A DNA stretch of 5,863 nt from an uncultured bacterium (lineage in GTDB: Bacteria > Pseudomonadota > Gammaproteobacteria > Burkholderiales > Burkholderiaceae_E). The position numbers were made by a program, and so were the translations under genes. The stretch is from positions 1 through 5,863 of the forward strand of contig CAIPGD010000011.1 in the NCBI GenBank assembly GCA_903864485.1, read 5' to 3'. The notes below the pieces were generated by a model. The model saw only the letters and a list, made by a program, of their open reading frames with translations. It was not told the DNA's origin and searched no databases. Numbering within the stretch: position 1 is the first letter of the stretch; every line of letters begins with the position of its first letter. Below, in pieces: positions 1 through 5,601 of the stretch.

Positions 1-227
1 CCCACGGCATGGTCGGTCGTGTGATAGCCCTTGCCAATGACCGAGAGCTTTTTCATGTCAAAGCCCGCGCGGCCTAACGCCCGAACCGCGACGTCGGCAT
101 CGGCGTGGGTCGAACAAACCGCAACCACCGGATCGGCCGAAGGCGTTAGTAAATCAGGGGATTGCGCGGAATGTAGATTGGGCGTGACCGACTGCGATGA
201 GCCGTGAACTGGAACAATAATGCTCAT
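1..227 (-). CDS. YflT-like general stress protein, N-terminal part (gene cut by left window edge)
   Basis: My own translation from the ATG at 225-227 gives 75 residues that run off the window. An N-terminal stretch of about 34 residues, starting MSIIVPVHGSS and without recognisable motif, leads into a segment reading VVAVCSTHADADVAVRALGR and then AGFDMKKLSVIGKGYHT (residues 34-70). This is the pattern of the YflT 'heat induced stress protein' / general stress domain: a beta strand, a helix that pairs adjacent residues, and the conserved phrase around 'DMKKLSVIGK-YHT'. Full-length proteobacterial relatives usually continue with a glycine-rich hydrophobic region, which cannot be seen here. The biochemical role of the family is unknown; the stress link comes from Bacillus YflT. 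The start is supported by an AAAGGA ribosome binding site at 233-238, five bases before the ATG. The gene follows the DUF442 gene after 67 bases on the same strand, so co-transcription is possible. Confidence 0.8.
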   Translation of the reverse strand, partial: MSIIVPVHGSSQSVTPNLHSAQSPDLLTPSADPVVAVCSTHADADVAVRALGRAGFDMKKLSVIGKGYHTTDHAV

Positions 228-294
228 GAGGATCCTTTGCCGTCGCGGCATCAGGTTTAGAGGTCCTCAAGAAACAGCAGGGGGTGTACCCGTG

Positions 295-642
295 CTAATC
301 GCCCGCGACGACCGCCTGCGCCAGACTCCAGAGCGTGGTTGAGCGTGCACCCGATCGGCAATACGCGAGCACGGGACCGGGCAGAACTTCTAGCAACTGA
401 GCAAATGCCAGACCGTCGGCAGGCGTCACCCCACCGGAAACCACCGGAAGGTAACGTGCCACGAGCCCGCAGGCGAGCGCAGCCTGTTCGATCTCATGAA
501 AGCTCGGCTGGTCGGGCCCTTCATGATCAGGACGGTTGCACAGGATCGACCGATAACCGGCGGCTGCAATCGACTGCAAATCATCGACTGCAACCTGCCC
601 GGTAACGCCCATTGCAGGACTTAGAGTTTTGATTTCAATCAT
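295..642 (-). CDS. TIGR01244/DUF442 family sulfur transferase or phosphatase-like protein
   Basis: A complete 115-residue protein. Three family hallmarks are visible: an N-terminal strand reading IKTLSPAMGVTGQV (residues 4-17); the SILCNRPDHE loop (32-41), followed by QPS; and the catalytic-type loop YCRSGARS (94-101), with Cys95 as the likely nucleophile and Arg100 closing the loop. The Cys-X4-Arg spacing is that of a six-residue rhodanese loop rather than the Cys-X5-Arg of protein tyrosine phosphatases, which favours a persulfide or sulfur-transfer role. This is inferred, since the family has few characterised members. Length is typical of stand-alone members (about 110-140 residues), so nothing appears missing. 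The ATG at 640-642 matches the usual N terminus of the family but has no Shine-Dalgarno sequence; only 8 bases separate it from the tRNA-Thr 3' end. An internal ATG at residue 11 would cut off the first conserved strand and also lacks a good ribosome binding site. The protein is predicted to be cytoplasmic, with no signal peptide. Confidence 0.88.
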   Translation of the reverse strand: MIEIKTLSPAMGVTGQVAVDDLQSIAAAGYRSILCNRPDHEGPDQPSFHEIEQAALACGLVARYLPVVSGGVTPADGLAFAQLLEVLPGPVLAYCRSGARSTTLWSLAQAVVAGD

Positions 643-650
643 GGACTGAA

Positions 651-726
651 TGGTGCCGGCTTCCGGAATCGAACCGAAGACCTACTGATTACAAATCAGT
701 TGCTCTACCAACTGAGCTAAGCCGGC
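651..726 (-). tRNA. tRNA-Thr (anticodon UGU)
   Basis: A complete 76-base cloverleaf with encoded CCA (651-653) and discriminator A (654). The acceptor stem is GCCGGCT paired with AGCCGGC (7 bp). The D arm is GCTC/GAGC with an AGTTGGTA loop. The anticodon arm is ACTGA/TCAGT with loop TTTGTAA, anticodon TGT at 691-693. The variable loop is AGGTC. The T arm is TTCGG/CCGGA with loop TTCGATT and one G-U pair. All segment lengths add up to 76. The UGU anticodon reads ACA and, by wobble, other threonine ACN codons. It lies 36 bases after the sspB stop and 8 bases before the DUF442 start, so it may be processed out of a longer transcript or made from its own weak promoter near 760-788. Confidence 0.97.
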
Positions 727-759
727 CAGCGTAAAAACTGAGTTTCCAGGAACGCGCTT

Positions 760-788
760 AGATTACTTGATACGGGTCAGCTTGGCAC
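760..788 (-). promoter_or_regulatory. Candidate weak sigma70 promoter for tRNA-Thr
   Basis: Reading the minus strand, GTGCCA (783-788, 4 of 6 matches to TTGACA) is followed after 17 bases by TAATCT (760-765, 3 of 6 matches to TATAAT), which overlaps the sspB stop codon. The bases just after it (AAGCGCG) are GC-rich, like the discriminators of stringently controlled stable-RNA promoters. The predicted start would be roughly 27 bases before the tRNA. The hexamer matches are poor, and this could be chance. Confidence 0.2.
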
Positions 789-1722
789 GCCCCGCAGGCC
801 CGCTTTTTGGACCGTCTTTTGGACCGTCTTTTGGTCCTTCGTCTGGCCCGCCATCGGGTAGATTGGGCGGATCAGAATCCGGGACTTTCGAATCAAGCGC
901 AACTTCGGCCACCGGAGCGTTACGGCGGCGAGAAGCACCACCCTTCTGAACCGGGGTCTCGCTATCCGCAGGAACAACGCTATTCGCTGGCGCATCGGCA
1001 TCGCCCGTTTCGACCGATGGGAAGCTTGCTCGAAGCCTGGAGGCGCGGGTTGCCGTTCGAGGTTTTGAAGTAGTGGTCGGCGCAGATGAATCACCACCCG
1101 CTGGCACCGAGCGATTATTCGGGGCCAGGCCACCTTCCGCAGAGGCGCCGTCCGACGGGGCAGTGGTAGTTTCAGCCTGAGCCGACCCGTCGATAGGCGG
1201 CACGGCACGTGGTTTTGACGGCACCGTCGCTAAAACCGCGACCGCCGCTGGCAGTTTGGTGCCTTCGCCTTCGGTAGCGGCGGGCGCAGCGCCAGGCGCT
1301 GGCGCAAGAGCTAAGGTCGGTTTGCCCCGCAATGGGCGCGCCGTGCGTTCAGCACCCGGAGTCAAAATCGGTTGCGAACTCGCCTCGCCAGGTCCAACCA
1401 CGGCGGGCGACTTGGGCACCTCAAACGCCATGCCGTGACCATTTTCGCGCGCATAAATCGCGCTGACATTGGTGACAGGCACCAGAATGTCATGCGCCCG
1501 CCCGTTGAAGCGGGCCTGAAAGCTGATGAAGTCGTTATCGAGGCGCAACTGATTCGTGGCCGCAACCGATGCGTTCAAGACAATTTCACCGTTTCGCGCA
1601 TAGCCCGGCGGCACGATCGTACGATCGTCAACCGTCACGGCGAGATAAGGCGTGAACCCGTTATCGGTACACCACTCGTGGATGGCCCGAATGAGGTAAG
1701 GCTTGGTCGAGGGGTCTGCCAT
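763..1722 (-). CDS. sspB: ClpXP adaptor SspB with very long disordered linker
   Basis: A 319-residue protein. Residues 4-103 form the SspB substrate-binding domain, starting STKPYLIRAIHEWCTDNGFT, with PYLAV, the VPPGYARNGEIVLN segment and FQARFNGRAHDILVPV. In the family this domain binds the ssrA tag on stalled-ribosome products. Residues 104 to about 310 are a low-complexity linker rich in Pro, Ala, Gly, Ser and Thr, with several short basic patches and no predicted fold. The last nine residues, GRAKLTRIK (311-319), resemble the ClpX-docking tail of E. coli SspB (GRPALRVVK-like), so the adaptor architecture is intact. E. coli SspB is about 165 residues, making this one nearly twice as long, all in the linker. 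Near the C terminus the linker has tandem GPK-D repeats. I chose the ATG at 1720-1722 over the GTG three bases upstream because a GGTGA site at 1730-1734 sits seven bases from it. It is translationally coupled to sspA. Confidence 0.95.
   Translation of the reverse strand: MADPSTKPYLIRAIHEWCTDNGFTPYLAVTVDDRTIVPPGYARNGEIVLNASVAATNQLRLDNDFISFQARFNGRAHDILVPVTNVSAIYARENGHGMAFEVPKSPAVVGPGEASSQPILTPGAERTARPLRGKPTLALAPAPGAAPAATEGEGTKLPAAVAVLATVPSKPRAVPPIDGSAQAETTTAPSDGASAEGGLAPNNRSVPAGGDSSAPTTTSKPRTATRASRLRASFPSVETGDADAPANSVVPADSETPVQKGGASRRRNAPVAEVALDSKVPDSDPPNLPDGGPDEGPKDGPKDGPKSGPAGRAKLTRIK
805..852 (-). repeat. 12-bp tandem repeat in the sspB linker (x-G-P-K units)
   Basis: On the plus strand, two identical units TTTTGGACCGTC (805-816 and 817-828) are followed by a third with two changes, TTTTGGTCCTTC (829-840), and a fourth diverged copy (841-852). 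On the coding strand they read DGPK, DGPK, EGPK and GGPD, and a related SGPA follows. The unit is four codons, so gain or loss of copies keeps the reading frame and the downstream ClpX-docking tail. Confidence 0.85.
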
Positions 1723-1729
1723 CACAAGT

Positions 1730-1734
1730 TCACC
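1730..1734 (-). promoter_or_regulatory. sspB ribosome binding site overlapping the sspA stop codon
   Basis: The minus strand reads GGTGA, and its last three bases are the sspA stop codon TGA (1730-1732). It lies seven bases from the ATG at 1722 and only four from the in-frame GTG at 1725, so it favours the ATG. The overlap suggests that terminating sspA ribosomes help start sspB translation. Confidence 0.55.
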
Positions 1735-2344
1735 GGCGCATGACCTTCTCTGAGGGCGTCAATGCCTCGATGTAGGCGGGGCGCGCAAAAATGCGTTCTG
1801 CATATTTGAGCAGGGGTGCGGCGACCTTGGGCAGGTCAATGCCGTAGTGGTCGAGGCGCCACAACAACGGCGCGATCGCTACATCGAGCATGGAAAATTC
1901 TTCGCCCAACATATGCTTGTTCTTCAGAAAGATTGGCGCGAGTTGGGTAAGCCGGTCACGGATCTGCGCCCGGGCTTTTTCCATCAGCTTCGAGCTCTCT
2001 TTGCTGTGTTCGCGCTTTTCGAGAACCTGAACATGGACGAACAACTCGCGCTCGAAATTGAACAGGAACAGGCGCGCACGCGCACGCTGCACAGGGTCTG
2101 CCGGCATCAGTTGGGGATGCGGAAAACGCTCATCAATGTATTCGTTAATGATGTTCGATTCGTAGAGAATCAGATCCCGCTCGACCAGGATGGGCACCTG
2201 ACCGTAGGGGTTCATGATCGAGATATCTTCGGGCTTGTTATAGAGATCGACATCGCGGATCTCAAAGTCCATGCCCTTCTCGAACAGAACAAACCGGCAG
2301 CGTTGCGAGAACGGGCACGTTGTGCCCGAGTACAACATCATCAT
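1730..2344 (-). CDS. sspA: Stringent starvation protein A (SspA), GST-fold RNA polymerase-associated protein
   Basis: A 204-residue protein with glutathione S-transferase architecture. The N-terminal thioredoxin-like domain (about 1-80) holds TTCPFSQRC (8-16), the cis-proline loop GQVPIL (49-53) and the ES motif (62-63). The helical C-terminal domain (about 85-200) holds the SMLDVAIAPL segment (151-160) that caps the core helix. FPHPQLMP (74-81) contains the PHP surface motif that E. coli SspA uses in transcription activation. In E. coli, SspA binds sigma70 RNA polymerase under starvation and acid stress and is not known to have GST activity. Unlike E. coli SspA, this one keeps two cysteines (Cys10 and Cys16) near the glutathione-site position, which is usual in betaproteobacterial relatives as far as I recall. 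The open frame extends upstream to 2470, but the start at 2344 is preferred: it has an AGGAGAG site seven bases upstream, and the longer form would overlap petC. It lies 47 bases after petC. Confidence 0.95.
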   Translation of the reverse strand: MMMLYSGTTCPFSQRCRFVLFEKGMDFEIRDVDLYNKPEDISIMNPYGQVPILVERDLILYESNIINEYIDERFPHPQLMPADPVQRARARLFLFNFERELFVHVQVLEKREHSKESSKLMEKARAQIRDRLTQLAPIFLKNKHMLGEEFSMLDVAIAPLLWRLDHYGIDLPKVAAPLLKYAERIFARPAYIEALTPSEKVMRR

Positions 2345-2351
2345 GAAGCAA

Positions 2352-2358
2352 CTCTCCT
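2352..2358 (-). promoter_or_regulatory. sspA ribosome binding site (decides the start)
   Basis: The minus strand reads AGGAGAG, a strong Shine-Dalgarno match, seven bases before the first of three consecutive ATG codons (2344, 2341, 2338). It fixes the start at 2344 rather than at the upstream in-frame candidate at 2470, which would lie inside petC. Confidence 0.8.
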
Positions 2359-2391
2359 GAGGGAATGGGCTGTCGCGCCGAACCCTCGAGT

Positions 2392-3333
2392 TTACTTGAT
2401 GTCTTTCCAGTACGCTGCGTTGAGGCGCCAAGCGATCACGGTAAAGATCGCCAAAAACAACAATACCCAAACGCCCAGGTGGGTCCGGGTCTTCGCGCTG
2501 GGATCGGCCATGAAGGTGAGGTAGGCCACGAGATCGGCAATGGCGTTGTCGTACTCAGGTACAGACAATTTGCCACCAACCGGTTTGCCAAGCGTTACCG
2601 TCATGCCTTCATGGGGGTGTTCGCCGTGCGCGAGATCTTCAGACGTCTCGGTCCGGAGCCCCTTTTCGTCAAAATTCACGGTCACTTTAACGAAGCCAGT
2701 GGCAACGCCCTTGTCGTCCTTGGCTGCCTTGATTTCTTCAAATCGTGCGCCACGCGAGCCCTGAAGTTCCCAGAACACATGAGGCATCCCCACGTTCGGG
2801 AAGACGGCGTTGTTCCATCCGGTCGCACGCGTCGAGTCGCGGTAATAGTTGCGCAAGTAGGAGTAGAGCCAATCAGGGCCAGAGCCCTGCTCGGACGCAC
2901 GGGCACGGGCAATCACTGACAAATCCGGTGGCTGTGCGCCAAACCAGGCCTTTGCATCAGCCGCTGATAGGGCCGTCTTCATCGGCTCACCGACCTTATC
3001 GGTCGTGAACAACAGGTTTTGGCGGATTTGCTCTTCAGTCAATCCGATGTCGGTCAGCCGGTTGTAGCGCATCAGCGCCGCACCATGGCAATTAAGGCAA
3101 TGGTTGACGAACAACTTGGCGCCGTTCTGAAGCGCTGTCTGATCGTTGAGTTTCTCGGTCGGGAATCGATCGAGCGGAACCCCACCACCTGACGCATGAG
3201 CCGGGAGACTGCCCAATGCAGTCAGACCGAACACCGTGAGAAGGGCTGCCGTGAACGTCGCCATTCTGGCGACGAACGTGGCAACGAACTTCGGAACCAA
3301 CTTAAGAACCATCGGGGGGATGAGGCGGGTCAT
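2392..3333 (-). CDS. petC: Cytochrome c1 subunit of the cytochrome bc1 complex
   Basis: A 313-residue membrane-anchored c-type cytochrome that takes electrons from the Rieske protein and passes them to soluble cytochrome c in the periplasm. An extended positively charged N-region is followed by a hydrophobic core and a likely cleavage after AHA (residues 45-47), giving a mature start of SGGG. The covalent haem site is CLNCH (79-83, with His83 as the axial ligand). The second ligand is Met183, in NVGMPHVFWELQG. Family phrases RYNRLTDIGLT, AQPPDLSVIARAR and DWLYSYLRNYY are present. A C-terminal membrane anchor spans about 285-303 and ends in a short basic tail (YWKDIK). The start at 3333 has a moderate GAAGAG site nine bases upstream; internal ATG codons at residues 8 and 24 have none, although Met24 alone would also give a workable signal peptide. 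It follows petB after 17 bases in the same operon. Confidence 0.97.
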   Translation of the reverse strand: MTRLIPPMVLKLVPKFVATFVARMATFTAALLTVFGLTALGSLPAHASGGGVPLDRFPTEKLNDQTALQNGAKLFVNHCLNCHGAALMRYNRLTDIGLTEEQIRQNLLFTTDKVGEPMKTALSAADAKAWFGAQPPDLSVIARARASEQGSGPDWLYSYLRNYYRDSTRATGWNNAVFPNVGMPHVFWELQGSRGARFEEIKAAKDDKGVATGFVKVTVNFDEKGLRTETSEDLAHGEHPHEGMTVTLGKPVGGKLSVPEYDNAIADLVAYLTFMADPSAKTRTHLGVWVLLFLAIFTVIAWRLNAAYWKDIK

Positions 3334-3350
3334 GCTCTGCGCTCTTCGAA

Positions 3351-4730
3351 TTAATGGGCGAATGTGACTCGGGTCGGGACCATCTTGGCCTCGCCCATTT
3401 CACTCCACCACGGCATCAGGGCAAAGAAGCCGAAATAGATCAGGGTGCAAATCTTGGACAACACCCCACCAATTTCGCTTGGTGGCTGGGTTCCGAAATA
3501 CCCCAGGATCACGAACGCAACCACAAACAGCGCGTACAGATAGAGGTGCCAGCCCGGACGGTAACGAATCGATTTCACTGGGCTGTTATCGATCCAGGGC
3601 AGTGAAAAAAGAATCACGACCGAGGCGCCCATGCCGACCACACCCCAGAACTTGGCGTCGAGGATAAAGAATCCGCCAATCATCGCTACTGCGACCGCTG
3701 CAGCGATTACCTTGCCGATACTGCGCTTGACAGTTGCAAAAACCAGCAAGGTGTAGGCGATCACGGCCGGGGTCAACCAGTACAGCAAGAAATCTTCAGT
3801 AGCTGCCCGCAGCACGGAGTAAAACGGCGTGAAATACCAAACCGGTGCGATGTGCGCTGGTGTCTTGAGTGGGTCGGCCGGCACAAAGTTGTTGTACTCA
3901 AGGAAGTACCCACCAAACTCCGGTGCGAAAAACAGGACTGCCGAGAAGATAATGAAAAACACCGACGCGCCCATGATGTCGTGCACGGTGTAGTAAGGGT
4001 GGAACGGAATGCCATCGAGCGGAATACCCTTCGAGTCTTTCAGGGCCTTGATGTCCACGCCATCTGGGTTGTTTGAACCCACTTCGTGCAACGCGACGAT
4101 GTGAGCGCCGACCAGTCCGAGGAGCACGAGCGGAATGGCGATCACGTGGAACGAGAAGAAACGATTCAGCGTTGCGTCCGACACCACAAAGTCGCCGCGA
4201 ATGAGTAGCGCAAGATCGGGTCCGATGAAGGGAATCGCCGCGAACAGGTTCACGATGACCTGTGCACCCCAGTACGACATCTGACCCCAAGGGAGTAGAT
4301 AACCAAAAAAGGCTTCACCCATCAGGCACAAGAAGATCAGGCATCCGAAGACCCAAACGAGTTCGCGTGGCTTGCGATACGACCCGTAGATCAAACCCCG
4401 GAACATGTGCAGGTAGACCACGACAAAAAACGCACTGGCGCCGGTCGAATGCATGTAACGCACCAACCAGCCCCATGGCACGTCACGCATGATGTACTCA
4501 ACGGACGCGAACGCATCGGTCGCGCTCGGCTTGTAGTGCATCACCAGGAAAATCCCGGTGACGATCTGCAACACCAGAACCAGGATGGCAAGCGAGCCAA
4601 AGAAATACCAAAAGTTAAAATTCTTCGGCGCGTAGTATTCGCTGAGGTGGGCCTTGACGGTCGCCGTCAGTGGGAACCGCTGATCGACCCAGCCAATCAG
4701 GCCGGTGGTGGTGACTTCTTTGAGTGCCAT
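3351..4730 (-). CDS. petB: Cytochrome b subunit of the cytochrome bc1 complex
   Basis: A 459-residue integral membrane protein that oxidises ubiquinol at the Qo site and reduces quinone at the Qi site, moving protons across the inner membrane. The four haem b ligands are visible: His94 and His108 in helix B (13 residues between) and His195 and His210 in helix D (14 between). The Qo-site motif is PVWY (296-299) in place of the PEWY of mitochondria and alphaproteobacteria. Both features fit the beta/gamma-proteobacterial type. Also present are GYLLPWGQMSYWGAQVI (143-159), the VGSNNPDG loop (217-224) and FHPYYTVHD (243-251). After the core helices the C-terminal third carries additional hydrophobic segments (about 320-440). 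Length is normal for the group, and there is no split into b6 and subunit IV. The ATG at 4728-4730 has an AAGG site seven bases upstream. It lies 26 bases after petA. Confidence 0.98.
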   Translation of the reverse strand: MALKEVTTTGLIGWVDQRFPLTATVKAHLSEYYAPKNFNFWYFFGSLAILVLVLQIVTGIFLVMHYKPSATDAFASVEYIMRDVPWGWLVRYMHSTGASAFFVVVYLHMFRGLIYGSYRKPRELVWVFGCLIFLCLMGEAFFGYLLPWGQMSYWGAQVIVNLFAAIPFIGPDLALLIRGDFVVSDATLNRFFSFHVIAIPLVLLGLVGAHIVALHEVGSNNPDGVDIKALKDSKGIPLDGIPFHPYYTVHDIMGASVFFIIFSAVLFFAPEFGGYFLEYNNFVPADPLKTPAHIAPVWYFTPFYSVLRAATEDFLLYWLTPAVIAYTLLVFATVKRSIGKVIAAAVAVAMIGGFFILDAKFWGVVGMGASVVILFSLPWIDNSPVKSIRYRPGWHLYLYALFVVAFVILGYFGTQPPSEIGGVLSKICTLIYFGFFALMPWWSEMGEAKMVPTRVTFAH

Positions 4731-4756
4731 GGTATTGCCTTATTCCTGGAGGCCAA

Positions 4757-5404
4757 TCACGCTTTCTTGTCTTCGCCAATCAGCAGGCGCGTGTCGGAAA
4801 GGTAGGTGTGGGGCGGGACTTCAAGATTGTCTGGGGCAGGTTTGTTCTTGAACACCCGGCCCGCGAGGTCAAATGTAGAACCGTGACAGGGACACAAAAA
4901 CCCACCGGCCCAATCGTCGGGCAGTGAGGGCTGCGCACCTGGCTGGAACTTGTCACCGGGTGAACACCCAAGGTGCGAACAAATTCCGACAGCCACAAAG
5001 TACTCAGGCTTGATTGAGCGGTATTGATTACGCGCGTACTCAGGTGTCGGGTATGCCTTGCGAGCAGACTCCGCATCCGCGACCTGGGATTCCGTTTTCT
5101 TGAGTGACTCAAGCATTTCTGGCGTCCGGCGTACCACCCAAACCGGCTTGCCGCGCCATTCGACGCGAAGCAATTCGCCCGGCTTCATCGCACTGATATC
5201 GACTTCCACCGGAGCACCCGCCGCTTTAGCCCGCTCGGATGGCGTGAAGGTACTGACAAAGGGAACCGCGACACATGCACCGCCCACCGCGCCGGCAGCA
5301 CCAGCAACGGCAATCCACGTCCGCCGCGCGGGGTCATTAGGGTTGCCCGGCGTAAAACCGGCCGCAGAATTCGAAGCGGGCGACATGGAGGTGGAATTCG
5401 ACAT
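4757..5404 (-). CDS. petA: Ubiquinol-cytochrome c reductase, Rieske iron-sulfur subunit
   Basis: A 215-residue protein holding the [2Fe-2S] cluster that takes the first electron from quinol at the Qo site and hands it to cytochrome c1. The cluster motifs are CSHLGC (142-147; ligands Cys142 and His144) and CPCHGS (171-176; ligands Cys171 and His174). Cys147 and Cys173 form the stabilising disulfide of the family. The N terminus has twin arginines at 27-28 (DPARRTWIAVAGA) before a membrane anchor at about 30-50, as expected for a Tat-exported Rieske protein with an uncleaved anchor. FTPSERAKAAG (53-63) corresponds to the flexible hinge. The first 26 residues are Ser/Asn/Pro-rich and low in complexity. 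The start at 5404 is supported by GAGGT (5411-5415) six bases upstream; the second ATG at residue 7 has no such site. It is the first gene of the pet operon. Confidence 0.98.
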   Translation of the reverse strand: MSNSTSMSPASNSAAGFTPGNPNDPARRTWIAVAGAAGAVGGACVAVPFVSTFTPSERAKAAGAPVEVDISAMKPGELLRVEWRGKPVWVVRRTPEMLESLKKTESQVADAESARKAYPTPEYARNQYRSIKPEYFVAVGICSHLGCSPGDKFQPGAQPSLPDDWAGGFLCPCHGSTFDLAGRVFKNKPAPDNLEVPPHTYLSDTRLLIGEDKKA

Positions 5405-5422
5405 CTCTAAACCTCAGCAGCA

Positions 5423-5466
5423 CGCCGCTAGGGCGCAACCAATATCAAGTCAAAAAGCGCCGCTAG
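5423..5466. repeat. 9-bp direct repeat CGCCGCTAG in the petA leader
   Basis: CGCCGCTAG occurs at 5423-5431 and again at 5458-5466, 35 bases apart start to start. The second copy runs into the palindrome GCTAGC (5462-5467). The distance is close to a whole number of helical turns only if about 3.3 turns are allowed, so cooperative binding on one face is not clearly supported. It may be chance in GC-rich DNA. Confidence 0.35.
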
Positions 5467-5524
5467 CATACATCGGCGGCCTTGAAACCGCTCCACTCGA
5501 AGGGAGCACTCCAATCAACGTTGG

Positions 5525-5530
5525 ATTTTA
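5525..5530 (-). promoter_or_regulatory. Candidate -10 box for the pet operon
   Basis: The minus strand reads TAAAAT (5 of 6 matches to TATAAT) within GGGCTAAAATCC, about 120 bases before the petA start, in the only sizeable gap upstream of the operon. No convincing -35 box lies 16-18 bases upstream (TCGTAG is the best match). An activator-dependent promoter or a chance match is possible. No other better promoter was seen between 5405 and 5601. Confidence 0.35.
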
Positions 5531-5574
5531 GCCCAAGCCAGCCCAGCGCTACGAGAGTGACACGGCGTCGCAAG

Positions 5575-5590
5575 ACCGGCTTTCGCCGAC
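5575..5590 (-). terminator. Short hairpin after the DegQ-like gene, possible weak terminator
   Basis: Eleven bases after the stop codon of the protease gene, the minus strand can fold GTCGGC-GAAA-GCCGGT: six pairs (two of them G-U) closed by a GAAA tetraloop of the stable GNRA type. There is no run of U after it, so intrinsic termination would be inefficient. It could instead protect the 3' end of the message or leave partial read-through into petA. Confidence 0.3.
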
Positions 5591-5601
5591 TTCGTTGGGC
5601 C

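Noticed and set aside
651..726. tRNA-Thr as an integration (att) site
   Set aside because: tRNA 3' ends are common attachment sites, but there is no integrase, no second copy of the tRNA end and no island-like change in composition in the window.
733..749. Possible terminator between sspB and tRNA-Thr (CTGG-AAAC-TCAG followed by five T on the minus strand)
   Set aside because: The stem has only four pairs, one of them G-U, so I do not call it an intrinsic terminator; transcription may continue into the tRNA.
777..1208. Open frame of 143 codons on the minus strand in another frame within sspB
   Set aside because: It lies inside the low-complexity linker, where stop codons are rare in all frames; the sequence is Arg/Leu/Pro-rich with no motif.
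1730..2470. Longer 246-residue form of SspA
   Set aside because: The extra 42 residues would overlap the 3' end of petC, do not resemble SspA, and the strong AGGAGAG site points to the start at 2344.
1847..2524. Open frame of 225 codons on the plus strand opposite sspA and the end of petC
   Set aside because: It is antisense to well-supported genes, has no recognisable domain, and is of a composition expected from reverse-strand reading of a GC-rich gene.
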